Assembly: GCA_019419555.1 (NCBI GenBank)
Contig: DXZR01000020.1
Span: 1 to 40,882, forward strand
From: Collinsella sp.
GTDB lineage: Bacteria > Actinomycetota > Coriobacteriia > Coriobacteriales > Coriobacteriaceae
Direction of reading: 5' to 3'
Length of the DNA stretch: 40,882 nt
Part shown: one piece after another, positions 8,216 to 16,404 of the stretch
How positions within the stretch are numbered: the stretch's first letter is position 1
Layout: each line of letters begins with the position of its first letter
Program-made: the position numbers and the translations under genes
The notes under the pieces: model-generated
What the model was told of the DNA's origin: nothing
What the model saw: only the letters and a program-made list of their open reading frames with translations
The model's database searches: none

Positions 8216-9076
8216 TCACAGATTGAGTCTACCCTGGGGATCGGTGAAACCGTCAGTACCCTCCTTGAGTTTCTTCTCGTCTGCCTTCACGCGACGCTCG
8301 AGCTTTTTTGTATCCTCGGCAGGCGGTAGGTTCTCGGGAACAATTCCGCGGTCGATGAGGCTGCCACGCACGCTCGTGTTGTTCTCGACGTGTTCTTGTT
8401 TGATCTGGTCCAGACCGTACAAGTCGTGTTCCTCGGCGTTGAAGGCCGTCATCGAGTTCGTGAGGTCCTTTGCTTTGATGAGAACATCGGCTAGCTTGTC
8501 CGCCAATGCAGCACTCTTGGACACACCAAGCTGCCGCTTCATGTCCGCCGTGCTTCTGCCGCCGAATAACGCCTCATCGCCCTTCGACTTGATGATCGCG
8601 AATCCTTTGGAGTCCACGCCTCGTTTGAACGCAATGCCCGAGAGCTGTTTCTCTGAATCGGATAGCGAGTGGCACGCCTGCAAGCGCTGAATCTCTGCGA
8701 AGCGCTGCTCTATGAGCTCCTGACGGCGTGTCTGCACGGCGAAGTACGCCTGTGCGAGTGCGATTTCGGGCTTGTTTGGGTCTCCGTTTTGGGCGATTAA
8801 ATAGCATGCGTAGCGCGTCAGCTTGTAGTCTTTAACCGCGCGAGCGGCGACACCGGCAGTTACCATTTTCGTGGTGTCACGAAAATGGGAATCAACTGGA
8901 GTTTTGTTTGTTTCGCACGAGACTTTTGCCCTCTTAACAACTTCGGCGAAGTTCTCCCATCGAGTGTACCCCATGGGTTCCATTAAATCGCGTGCGAGCC
9001 AATATTCAACGCCGTCTTCCACATTGGCGTAGCTATCAAGTTCGACACGCCACTTCTCGATATCTCTACTGTCCAT
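8216..9076 (-). CDS. dinD: DinD-like protein (BRO-N domain)
   Basis: 286 residues, about the length of E. coli DinD. The N-terminal BRO-type domain (YWLARDLMEPMGYTRWENF) is followed by the DinD pattern: HFRDTTKMV, LTRYACYLIAQNGD, a family region around FGGRSTADMKRQLGV, and a charged C-terminus. E. coli DinD is SOS-induced and its product was reported to affect RecA filaments; whether that holds here is unknown. The start has AGGAGGAG directly upstream. I see no clear LexA box. Such genes are common singletons on mobile islands, and this one abuts the tRNA-Lys remnant, which fits a relic of an integrated element. Confidence 0.85.
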   Translation of the reverse strand: MDSRDIEKWRVELDSYANVEDGVEYWLARDLMEPMGYTRWENFAEVVKRAKVSCETNKTPVDSHFRDTTKMVTAGVAARAVKDYKLTRYACYLIAQNGDPNKPEIALAQAYFAVQTRRQELIEQRFAEIQRLQACHSLSDSEKQLSGIAFKRGVDSKGFAIIKSKGDEALFGGRSTADMKRQLGVSKSAALADKLADVLIKAKDLTNSMTAFNAEEHDLYGLDQIKQEHVENNTSVRGSLIDRGIVPENLPPAEDTKKLERRVKADEKKLKEGTDGFTDPQGRLNL

Positions 9077-9159
9077 ATCTCCTCCTCGCTGGTCTATTGT
9101 CTATGCGGGCTTTGCCCACTCTGTATTCAGAATAAGGATACGCTGCCGTGCGGACACGA

Positions 9160-9194
9160 ATGGGCCCGTGCTGCTTCGAGCTCACGGGGCCCAT
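9160..9194. other. hairpin between dinD and the flavoprotein gene
   Basis: Left arm 9160-9170 and right arm 9183-9194 pair with one bulged base. No T run follows on the minus strand, so termination for the flavoprotein gene is possible but weakly supported. Confidence 0.4.
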
Positions 9195-9236
9195 GGATAT
9201 CGATTGGTTGTGTTCTGCTTTAGATAGGTGTCCGGT

Positions 9237-10763
9237 TTAATCCGCTCGATAGTGCGACCCGAGACTTTCAGTTCGCTTACGCATGGCTTTGACCATTTCC
9301 TGTGCTAGTTGAATCTGCGATTGCAGGCGGGCGAGGGCTGCGACTTCGCTGTCCTGGGCTTTCTGTGTGCTCAAGGTCGTTGCCTCTGTCTTCAAGCCCT
9401 CAAGCTCGTGTAGTGCCTCGGATAGGCCCGTCTCGGTGCGGTTGATCATGCAGTAGCTACTCATCGTGTGCTTGAGGCTGCGAGCCAGACGCTCTGCATC
9501 TGCCTTGGCGAGGCCGCGCTGGGGGAGGGCGATATCCGTCTTCAAGGGCGTCTCAGGGGCGTCCAGCGCCGCCTGAGTCGCCGATGCACCCGCAATCCGT
9601 CCGAACACGATACCGTTGGCGCTTGACAGGCCGCCAATGCGGTCGGCGCCGTGCATGCCGCCCGTTGCCTCGCCACAGGCGTAGAGACCCGCAACGCCGG
9701 TCGCGGCTGCCTTGTCGATCTTGATTCCGCCGTTGGAGGCATGGGCGTACATCGCTACGCGCATCTCGTCAGTCGGAGCAATGCCGTGCTCGTCCTGGAG
9801 CCATGTGGCAAAGGTCTGGACAAACTCGGGGACGTCCTCACTGGGGAAGTCGTAATGCAGCGCTAGGCCCTCGGCGCCCGCTTGGTCGATGGCAAGGTCG
9901 ATAGCACGTGAATCCAGGCGTGACGTGAAGGGGCCGTATCCGGAGCGCTGCTCAAGCAGCTTGTCCAGTTTGTCGTCGTCGATGTCAACCGACTGATCGA
10001 ATTTGACGTAGCGCCAGGTCTTCTCGTTAAAGACGAGGTTGCGCTTGGGCTCAATGAAGCCGGGCATCATCTGCATGAACTCTATATTAGTAAGTGTTGC
10101 GCCGTGCGCCAGCGCGATGGCCTGCGAGGAACTGAGCACATCAGCCGACGTAAGGCTGCGCTCGAACAGGCCGCCTGTGCCACCGGCTGCGATGACCGTG
10201 GCCTTGGCAGCAAAGGGCACGATTCGATTTTCGGTAAGGTCGTAGAGTACGGTTCCGGTTATTCTGCCGTTCGTGTCCTCAACAAGGTCGATAAGCTCAT
10301 GGCGGGGGAGCAGGCGAATGCCGAGCGACTCGATCCAGGTCGTCAGAGCGTCCTCAAGGGGCTTGCGGGTGAGGCCGCGCCACATGCGCGTCTTGTGGTC
10401 AAAGCAGGGGATAAATTGCTTTTGTTGAGCACTCTTGGCGCTTTGCGGACGCTGGAGCTCAACGCCCAGGTCTTGCTCGAGCCAGTCAATCGCTTGGGGA
10501 ATGCCGTGGACGAACGCTTGGACGAGTTCGGGGTCGGCAACGCCGCCGCCGACGGCCAGGATGGTGTCGATGAGGTCCTGCTCGTCGTCTTCGTTAACGG
10601 GTCCGATAAGCCCTAGGCCCCAGGTTCCGGGGAAGAAGCTCGATCCACTCATAGTCTTGCCGGCGCTTGCCACAGTGACGGTTGCACCCGTGCGTGCCGC
10701 TTCGATGGCGGCGCAAAGGCCCGCAATGCCAGATCCAATTACCAGTACATCAGTCGATTCCAT
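9237..10763 (-). CDS. FAD-dependent oxidoreductase, aspartate oxidase/fumarate reductase type
   Basis: 508 residues. The Rossmann FAD site is at the start (VLVIGSGIAGLCAAIEAARTG), then the GGTGGLFE segment, and the family mark GLYACGEATGGMHGADRIGG, then a C-terminal helical domain ending RTESLGSHYRAD. This is the flavoprotein fold shared by L-aspartate oxidase (NadB), succinate dehydrogenase and fumarate reductase. Length and the C-terminal ending suit NadB, but nadA and nadC are not adjacent and the substrate residues cannot be confirmed by eye. The ATG at 10763 is chosen for the AGAAAGGA upstream; an in-frame start 57 bases earlier lacks one. No signal peptide, so probably cytoplasmic. The 190 bases upstream hold no clear promoter. 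Confidence 0.8.
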   Translation of the reverse strand: MESTDVLVIGSGIAGLCAAIEAARTGATVTVASAGKTMSGSSFFPGTWGLGLIGPVNEDDEQDLIDTILAVGGGVADPELVQAFVHGIPQAIDWLEQDLGVELQRPQSAKSAQQKQFIPCFDHKTRMWRGLTRKPLEDALTTWIESLGIRLLPRHELIDLVEDTNGRITGTVLYDLTENRIVPFAAKATVIAAGGTGGLFERSLTSADVLSSSQAIALAHGATLTNIEFMQMMPGFIEPKRNLVFNEKTWRYVKFDQSVDIDDDKLDKLLEQRSGYGPFTSRLDSRAIDLAIDQAGAEGLALHYDFPSEDVPEFVQTFATWLQDEHGIAPTDEMRVAMYAHASNGGIKIDKAAATGVAGLYACGEATGGMHGADRIGGLSSANGIVFGRIAGASATQAALDAPETPLKTDIALPQRGLAKADAERLARSLKHTMSSYCMINRTETGLSEALHELEGLKTEATTLSTQKAQDSEVAALARLQSQIQLAQEMVKAMRKRTESLGSHYRAD

Positions 10764-10950
10764 CGGATTCCTTTCTCGTCCGGCGCATTGTCGCACGGGT
10801 GATCGGCAATGGGGCCGCAAAGACTCGGCAAATCGGTAAAGGGCAAATATGGCAGGTGGGCGTCATGGACGCTCTGACGCTCCATCTCATCACATCTTGT
10901 ATTTCGCCCCAACTGATATATCGGCATTAGCTACCCTGCGACAGCGCAAA

Positions 10951-10984
10951 CAAAAAGAGCCGCTACCTGGGTGGGTAGCGGCTC
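10951..10984 (-). terminator. terminator after the GGGtGRT gene
   Basis: An 11-bp perfect stem (10957-10967 with 10974-10984) followed on the minus strand by TTTTTG. Confidence 0.9.
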
Positions 10985-11019
10985 CAAAGCTCAACTATAT
11001 GAGCATCGCGCGGGCGCGA

Positions 11020-12024
11020 TTAGGCCTTGAGGGCCTCCTCGACGGCGACAGCGCAGGCGACGGTGGCACCGACCATGGGGTTGTTGCCCATGCCGATGAG
11101 ACCCATCATGTCAACGTGCGCAGGCACGGAGGAAGAACCGGCGAACTGGGCGTCGGAGTGCATACGGCCCATGGTGTCGGTCATGCCGTAAGAGGCAGGG
11201 CCGGCGCCCATGTTGTCCGGGTGCAGGGTACGACCAGTGCCGCCACCAGAAGCGACGGAGAAGTACTTCTTGCCAGCCTCGAGGCGCTCCTTCTTGTAGG
11301 TGCCAGCGACGGGGTGCTGGAAGCGCGTGGGGTTGGTGGAGTTACCGGTGATCGAGATGTCGACGTTCTCGTGCCACATGATGGCAACGCCCTCGCGGAC
11401 GTCGTCGGCGCCGTAGCAGTTGACGGCGGCGCGGGGACCATCGGAGTAGGGGATGGTCTCGACGACCTTGAGCTCGCCCGTGAAGTAGTCGAACTGGGTC
11501 TTCACGTAGGTGAAGCCGTTGATGCGGGCGATGATCTGAGCAGCGTCCTTGCCCAGACCGTTGAGGATGACGCGCAGCGGCTTCTTGCGAGCCTTGTTGG
11601 CGTTTAGAGCCAGGCCGATAGCACCCTCAGCGGCAGCGAAGGACTCGTGACCGGCCAGGAAGGCGAAGCACTCGGTGTCGTCGGAGAGCAGCATAGCGCC
11701 CAGGTTGCCGTGGCCCAGACCGACCTTGCGGTCCTCGGCGACGGAGCCGGGAACGGTGAAGGCCTGGATGCCCTCGCCGATGATGGCGGCAGCCTCAGAA
11801 GCGGACTTGGCGCCACGCTTGACAGCGAGAGCGCAACCGAGGGTGTAGGCCCACTCGGCGTTCTGGAAGGCGATGGACTGGGTGTTGTTGACGATCTCAC
11901 GCGGGTTGAAGCCCTTGTCGGTGCAGATCTGCAGAGCTTCCTCGAGGGAGGCGATGCCGTTGTCGGCGAGGCACTTGTTGATCTTGTCAGCGCGGCGCTC
12001 GTAACCTTCGAACGTAACAGTCAT
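11020..12024 (-). CDS. GGGtGRT protein family member, unknown function
   Basis: 334 residues, the expected length for this conserved family, which is named after the motif seen here as SGGGTGRTLHPDN (about residues 258-270). Other strong blocks are VGLGHGNLGAMLLSDDTECF, FLAGHESFAAAEGAIG, VTCAVAVEEAL-like C-terminal segment and DMMGLIGMGNNPMVGATV. No function is established to my knowledge. No membrane segments. It begins 18 bases after the NifU-like gene with AGGGAGGG ahead of the ATG, so the two form an operon closed by the terminator at 10951. The pairing suggests a role tied to metal or Fe-S cluster handling; that is inference. Confidence 0.85.
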   Translation of the reverse strand: MTVTFEGYERRADKINKCLADNGIASLEEALQICTDKGFNPREIVNNTQSIAFQNAEWAYTLGCALAVKRGAKSASEAAAIIGEGIQAFTVPGSVAEDRKVGLGHGNLGAMLLSDDTECFAFLAGHESFAAAEGAIGLALNANKARKKPLRVILNGLGKDAAQIIARINGFTYVKTQFDYFTGELKVVETIPYSDGPRAAVNCYGADDVREGVAIMWHENVDISITGNSTNPTRFQHPVAGTYKKERLEAGKKYFSVASGGGTGRTLHPDNMGAGPASYGMTDTMGRMHSDAQFAGSSSVPAHVDMMGLIGMGNNPMVGATVACAVAVEEALKA

Positions 12025-12042
12025 AGTTATTTCCCTCCCTTT

Positions 12043-12777
12043 CTACTCGTGAACCGGGAACACGCTGGCGACGGAGTGAGTCTCCTCGTCGGTGCGCGGG
12101 TCGATGTACTTGGCAGCGTTCTCCCACTGACCATAGTGGCCCATAGCGCCAGCGATGGCCTCCTCGGGGGTCTTGCCGGCCTTGACGGCGTCGGTGAACT
12201 TGCCGAGGTTCAGGAACTCGAATGCGATGATCTCGTTCTTGTCGTTGAGAGCCATGCGGGTGACGTAGCCCTGAGCGAGCTCGAGGTAACGAGCGCCCTT
12301 GGCCTTGGTGCCGAACATGGTGCCGACCTGAGAGCGAAGGCCCTTGCCGAGGTCGTCGAGGGAGGCGCCCACGGGCAGGCCGCCCTCGGAGAACGCGGTC
12401 TGGCTGCGGCCGTAAACGATCTGCAGGAAGATCTCGCGCATAGCAACGTTGATGGCGTCGCAGACGAGGTCGGTGTTGAGGGCCTCGAGGATGGTCTTAC
12501 CGGGAAGGATCTCGGAAGCCATGGCGGCAGAGTGGGTCATACCCGAGCAGCCGATGGTCTCAACGAGGGCCTCCTCGATGATGCCGTCCTTGACGTTCAG
12601 CGTGAGCTTGCAGGCGCCCTGCTGAGGTGCGCACCAACCCACACCGTGCGTAAGACCGGAGATGTCGGAAATCTCCTTAGCCTGGACCCACTTGCCCTCC
12701 TCGGGGATGGGTGCGGGGCCGTGGTATGCACCCTTGGCAACGGGGCACATGTTCTCCACTTCCTGTGAGTACTGCAT
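12043..12777 (-). CDS. NifU-like iron-sulfur scaffold-type protein
   Basis: 244 residues. The part from about 45 to 130 resembles the NifU/IscU scaffold: GACKLTLNVKDGIIEEALVE, then IGCSGMTHSAAMASEIL, with cysteines at 49, 56, 77 and 106. An extra N-terminus (with Cys11) and a C-terminal third without a recognised domain make it longer than SufU/IscU. The ATG at 12777 follows GAGAGGAGAGGC; the open frame extends further upstream without a ribosome site. First gene of the operon with the GGGtGRT gene. A possible -10 (TATTAT, minus strand, near 12882-12887) lies about 105 bases upstream. Separate from the SUF system 1.9 kb away, so probably not its scaffold. Confidence 0.8.
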   Translation of the reverse strand: MQYSQEVENMCPVAKGAYHGPAPIPEEGKWVQAKEISDISGLTHGVGWCAPQQGACKLTLNVKDGIIEEALVETIGCSGMTHSAAMASEILPGKTILEALNTDLVCDAINVAMREIFLQIVYGRSQTAFSEGGLPVGASLDDLGKGLRSQVGTMFGTKAKGARYLELAQGYVTRMALNDKNEIIAFEFLNLGKFTDAVKAGKTPEEAIAGAMGHYGQWENAAKYIDPRTDEETHSVASVFPVHE

Positions 12778-13180
12778 GCCTCTCCTCTCTATCGTGTTGG
12801 CGTCCCGTCTGGGGGCCGTGGCTGGCGATTGCCGGGCGACCCTTCGAAAGGGACATGACATGCAGCCCCTATAATACCGCGAAATGCACGGAATATTCGG
12901 CGAACGGCTCAGTTTTCGTAGCGAGATGCGCGGAACTTTCAATTGAAACGGTTTAACTCTATATTCTGTGGTCGTGCACTTCCGTAGAGGGGGTCCGTCT
13001 TGGGCAAGCTTTTGGTCAGCTTTTGTAAGCGTTGCAGGGGTTGACCTGTTGCAACGGTGCCGTTCGCCGCCTGTTTACTGCCTTTGGCCGCGCGAGCGAA
13101 TTGTTTTGCGTGAATGTTTTGATGGCACGCTTCAATCGTGCTGTATTGGATGGCAAGCAGATCCCGGCGAAGGGAGCGCC

Positions 13181-13993
13181 ATGCAGCGCGTTTGGAGAAC
13201 GGTTACCGGCTTTTACCATGTCTGTGCCCGCGGTACGGGCAAGCAGCTCATCTTTGAGGGCGATGAAGACCGGTGGGAGTTCTTGGAGCTGATGCGTGAG
13301 TGCTGCCGCAAGGCGGGCGTGACGGTTATCGCCTGGTGCCTTATGGGCAATCACGTGCGTCTGGTGCTTGCAGATTACGAGGACGCGATGAGCGCGGCGA
13401 TGCACCGGCTGCTTTTGACGTACGCGCGGCGGTTCAATAAACGCACGGGGCGCACAGGGCATCTGTTCCAGAACCGTTTTGACCGGCGCTCGCTCGATAC
13501 CGACTGGCAGGTGATGGAGGCTATTCGCTCCGTTCACGCCGATCCGCAGGAGGCGGGCATCAGTCTCATTGAGCGTTATCCCTGGAGCAGCTTTCCGGAG
13601 CATTTGTGCGCTTACGACGGTGACGCGGCCGATGTCGCGAGGGGATTTTCTGATCCTTCTTGCGTGCTTGAGCTTTTTGGTTCTGCCGAGGGCTTTATTG
13701 CCTATTCGCTTTCGACGCCCGACGGCGGCGAACCGGCGCTGCGCGATATGAAAGAGACAGAGTGGGAACGCCACGCCTTTGCCGACAAGATGGCGAAGAG
13801 CCTCGGGGTTCCGCTCAATGTGGTTAAAACTGCACCGCCGGCGCAGCGCGATACCGTTATTGTTGGATTGAGCAATGCCGGCCTTACGGTGCGCCAGATT
13901 GAGCGGTATACCGGGATTGGCAAAAGTACCGTCTCTCGTATCGTGCGCGCCCGCGCGCGAACGGCGATGCGGGCTGGCGGAAACGTGATGTAA
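13181..13993 (+). CDS. Y1-transposase (REP-associated type) domain protein, probably catalytically dead
   Basis: 270 residues. The fold marks of IS200/RAYT-type transposases are present: GFYHVCARG at the start, WCLMGNHVRLVL where active members have NHVHLxL, and the run YARRFNKRTGRTGHLFQNRF. The second metal-ligand His of the HUH motif is Arg60 (CGT, one transition from CAT), and the tyrosines usually found in the EYLLxxLRYIH segment are replaced (DTDWQVMEAIRSVH). A helix-turn-helix follows at about 228-258 (GLTVRQIERYTGIGKSTVSR). The ATG at 13181 has GAAGGGAGC ahead; upstream codons are not supported. It may act as a DNA-binding protein instead of a transposase. No clear REP palindromes flank it. 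Confidence 0.75.
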   Translation: MQRVWRTVTGFYHVCARGTGKQLIFEGDEDRWEFLELMRECCRKAGVTVIAWCLMGNHVRLVLADYEDAMSAAMHRLLLTYARRFNKRTGRTGHLFQNRFDRRSLDTDWQVMEAIRSVHADPQEAGISLIERYPWSSFPEHLCAYDGDAADVARGFSDPSCVLELFGSAEGFIAYSLSTPDGGEPALRDMKETEWERHAFADKMAKSLGVPLNVVKTAPPAQRDTVIVGLSNAGLTVRQIERYTGIGKSTVSRIVRARARTAMRAGGNVM

Positions 13994-14590
13994 GGTCGCC
14001 TGTTCACCGCAGTTGGGGTCGTCCATACGCCGCAACCAGCGTTCAAAAGCTTGGTACGGTAACTGCACTTCTTAATATGCATAGAACAATCGTCATCTTG
14101 CATAAAATAACAGCTCAGTCCGGGTTTGCCCGTGCCTACCCCCGTCTGCGCCGTGCAAAAAACGGAGTTTTCAGCATCGTGGTGCTGTCGGCACTGCCGC
14201 AATCTTGCAACATACGGGTCCCGAAGCTATTTATGCCTTCCGATCCGCCTCCGAAGCGCATGTATGTGATCCCTGAGACCGCGATGCTTGTTCTAAAACA
14301 CAATATATATGCGCCTGGAGACGTTGATTAACGCTTTCGATGCGTATACATACAGCTTGGCGTGCTGAATACTCGCAAAAATGCACGTCGCACCCTATGG
14401 GACCCGTCTGCGGCAGGCGCGAAGCGAGTCGGAGCTCAGCAGAACGGGGCTTGGCGCATTGCTTGGCGGGCCCGGGGCCCTGCCGCAGGCCTTTGGTGCT
14501 GTGGAAAACGCCCGTGTTCGCGTCTGGCCGTGTGGTAAATGACAGACGGGGCGCCGGGCGCGCTGATTTTGTGTGTTCGTGCTCATTAGG
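13994..14590. other. 600-base intergenic region, possibly structured
   Basis: I see no convincing gene. A frame at 14077-14331 has no ribosome site or recognisable product. The G+C-rich part 14401-14550 has two complementary pairs: 14408-14417 with 14479-14488 (CTGCGGCAGG), and 14403-14410 with 14543-14550 (CCCGTCTG). They overlap in the left arm, so they are alternatives. Confidence 0.4.
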
Positions 14591-14619
14591 AAAACAGAGC
14601 CGCCCGTATTGGGCGGCTC
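14591..14619 (-). terminator. suf operon terminator
   Basis: A 9-bp perfect stem (14597-14605 with 14611-14619), five-base loop, and a TGTTTT tail on the minus strand, about 33 bases after the sufU stop. Confidence 0.85.
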
Positions 14620-14651
14620 GGCAATCAAAAACCTTGGATTCGGAGCATACG

Positions 14652-15086
14652 CTACTGGTTAGCTTGCCCCTCGAGCATGCCGTCGAGGGTGCGCCAGGCG
14701 AGCTCGGCGCATTTGACGCGGGCGGGCATGTGCGAGATGTCCTGGAGCTGGGCGGCTTCGTCCAGGTCTTCCAGGTCCTCCTCGGAGAGCTTCTCGCCGC
14801 GGATCATGGCGAGGAAGAGCTCTGCCAGGCGGCGAGCTTCCTCGACGGTCTCGCCGGTGATGAGATCGGCCATGATGTCGGCACTGGCCTGGCTGATGGC
14901 GCAGCCGTGGCCGGTAAAGGAGGCCTCCTCAATCACGTTGTTCTCGACACGCAGCTGCAGAGTGAGCTCGTCTCCGCAGCTGGGGTTGATGCCGTCGTGC
15001 TCGTGCGTGGGAGCATCCATCTCGTACTTGTAGTCGGGGTGCGAGTTGTGCTCCATAAATGTGGTGGAGGTGTACAGATTACCCAT
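14652..15086 (-). CDS. sufU: SufU, zinc-dependent sulfurtransferase for SufS
   Basis: 144 residues, the usual size. SufU takes persulfide sulfur from SufS for delivery to the SufBCD scaffold. The zinc/cysteine ligands are visible: C37 and D39 in NPSCGDELTL, C62 in GHGCAISQASAD, C126 in VKCAELAW, as well as the characteristic insertion between the last two that separates SufU from IscU. The ATG at 15086 overlaps the sufS stop by 8 bases, with GGAG 8 bases upstream, so the two are translationally coupled. Last gene of sufCBDSU, followed by a terminator. Confidence 0.95.
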   Translation of the reverse strand: MGNLYTSTTFMEHNSHPDYKYEMDAPTHEHDGINPSCGDELTLQLRVENNVIEEASFTGHGCAISQASADIMADLITGETVEEARRLAELFLAMIRGEKLSEEDLEDLDEAAQLQDISHMPARVKCAELAWRTLDGMLEGQANQ

Positions 15087-16404
15087 TGAACGTGCTCCAA
15101 ACGTGATGCAGGCCGGCGATGAACTTGTCAATGTCGGCCTTGTCGTTGTAGAAGGCCACGCTGGCGCGGCAGCAGGCAAGGTTCTCGACGCCCAGCCAGG
15201 TGAGCAGCGGCTGTGCACAGTGGTGACCGGCGCGGATGCAGACGCCGTCCATGTCCATGATGCTCGCGACGTCGTGCGGGTGGATGCCGCGGACGTTAAA
15301 GCTCACAACGCCGTGGTGGTTGTCCCAATAGATGGAGCCGATGATCTGGACAAAGTCGAGCTGCATGAGCTCGCCCATCAGGTAGTGGACGAGTGCCTGC
15401 TCGCGTGCCTGGACGTTCTCGTAACCCACCGTGTTGACCAGGTAGTCGAGTGCCGCACCCGTGGCGAAGATGCCGGCGGCGTCCTGTGTGCCGGCCTCGA
15501 ATTTCTCGGGAACGGGCGCCCAGACGGCGTCCTGCTCGGTAACAGAGTCGATCATCTCGCCGCCGGTGAGCATGGGCGGCATGGCGTTGAGCAGGTCCAT
15601 CTTGCCCCACAGCACGCCGATGCCCATGGGGCCCATAGCCTTGTGTGCGCTAAAGGCAAAGAAGTCGGCGCCCAGGTCGGCCACATCGACCGGCATGTGC
15701 GGCAGCGACTGCGCACCGTCGACGACCAGGTAGCCGCCATACTTGTGCACGAGCTTGCCGAGGTTCTTGACTGGGTTCTCGACTCCCAACACGTTGGAGA
15801 CCTGACCCACGGCCAGAATCTTGGTCTTGGGACCAACCTTGGCAAGAACCTCCTCGGTGGTGAGCTGACCGGTCTTGGTGGGGTAGAGGTAGACGAGCTT
15901 GGCGCCGGTCTCGCGGCAGACCTGCTGCCACGGAATCAGGTTGGAGTGGTGCTCCATGATGGTGATGACGACCTCGTCGCCCGGCTCGAGGACTGTGGGT
16001 GCAAAGCTCTTGGCGACCAGGTTGAGCGACTCGCTCGTGTTGCGGGTGAAGACGACCTCGTTGGCCTGTGAGGCGCCGATGAGGTCGGCGATCTGCTGGC
16101 GGACCTTCGCGATGGCGTCGGTGGCCTCGACGGACAGTGAGTACAGGCCGCGCAGGGGGTTGGCGTTCATGCGCTGATAGAAGTCACGCTCGGCGTCGAG
16201 CACGCAGGCGGGGCGCTGCGCGGTGGCGGCACTATCGAGGAAGGCGATCTCGGGGTGCTGCTGGAAAAGCGGGAACTGTGCCTTGTAGGGATTGGTCTCG
16301 ATGTCGACGGTAGGCCAGCCGCGCGAGGCCTCGTCACTGGCGTCGAACTCCATAGGCTCCGGTGCGGTACAGGTATCGCATTTAACGTGCTCGGTGTCGA
16401 TCAT
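15079..16404 (-). CDS. sufS: SufS cysteine desulfurase
   Basis: 441 residues; PLP enzyme that removes sulfur from cysteine. The PLP lysine is Lys255 in FSAHKAMGPMGIG, the catalytic Cys396 in RAGHHCAQPL, and the cofactor His/Asp segments EHHSNLIPW and VVDGAQS are in place. It is about 35 residues longer at the N-terminus than a typical SufS; this extra piece carries a CDTC pair (C9, C12). The ATG overlaps the sufD stop as ATGA with GAGGAG just upstream. Works with SufU, the next gene. Confidence 0.96.
   Translation of the reverse strand: MIDTEHVKCDTCTAPEPMEFDASDEASRGWPTVDIETNPYKAQFPLFQQHPEIAFLDSAATAQRPACVLDAERDFYQRMNANPLRGLYSLSVEATDAIAKVRQQIADLIGASQANEVVFTRNTSESLNLVAKSFAPTVLEPGDEVVITIMEHHSNLIPWQQVCRETGAKLVYLYPTKTGQLTTEEVLAKVGPKTKILAVGQVSNVLGVENPVKNLGKLVHKYGGYLVVDGAQSLPHMPVDVADLGADFFAFSAHKAMGPMGIGVLWGKMDLLNAMPPMLTGGEMIDSVTEQDAVWAPVPEKFEAGTQDAAGIFATGAALDYLVNTVGYENVQAREQALVHYLMGELMQLDFVQIIGSIYWDNHHGVVSFNVRGIHPHDVASIMDMDGVCIRAGHHCAQPLLTWLGVENLACCRASVAFYNDKADIDKFIAGLHHVWSTFNG

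Noticed and set aside
9077..9236. LexA box upstream of dinD
   Set aside because: I found no GAAC-N4-GTTC-type palindrome in the upstream region.
12968..13180. Extended N-terminus of the Y1-transposase-like protein
   Set aside because: The frame is open, but there is no similarity before residue 72 and a clear ribosome site precedes the internal ATG.
14077..14331. Possible 84-residue gene in the intergenic region
   Set aside because: No ribosome site and no family or structural feature; more likely random.
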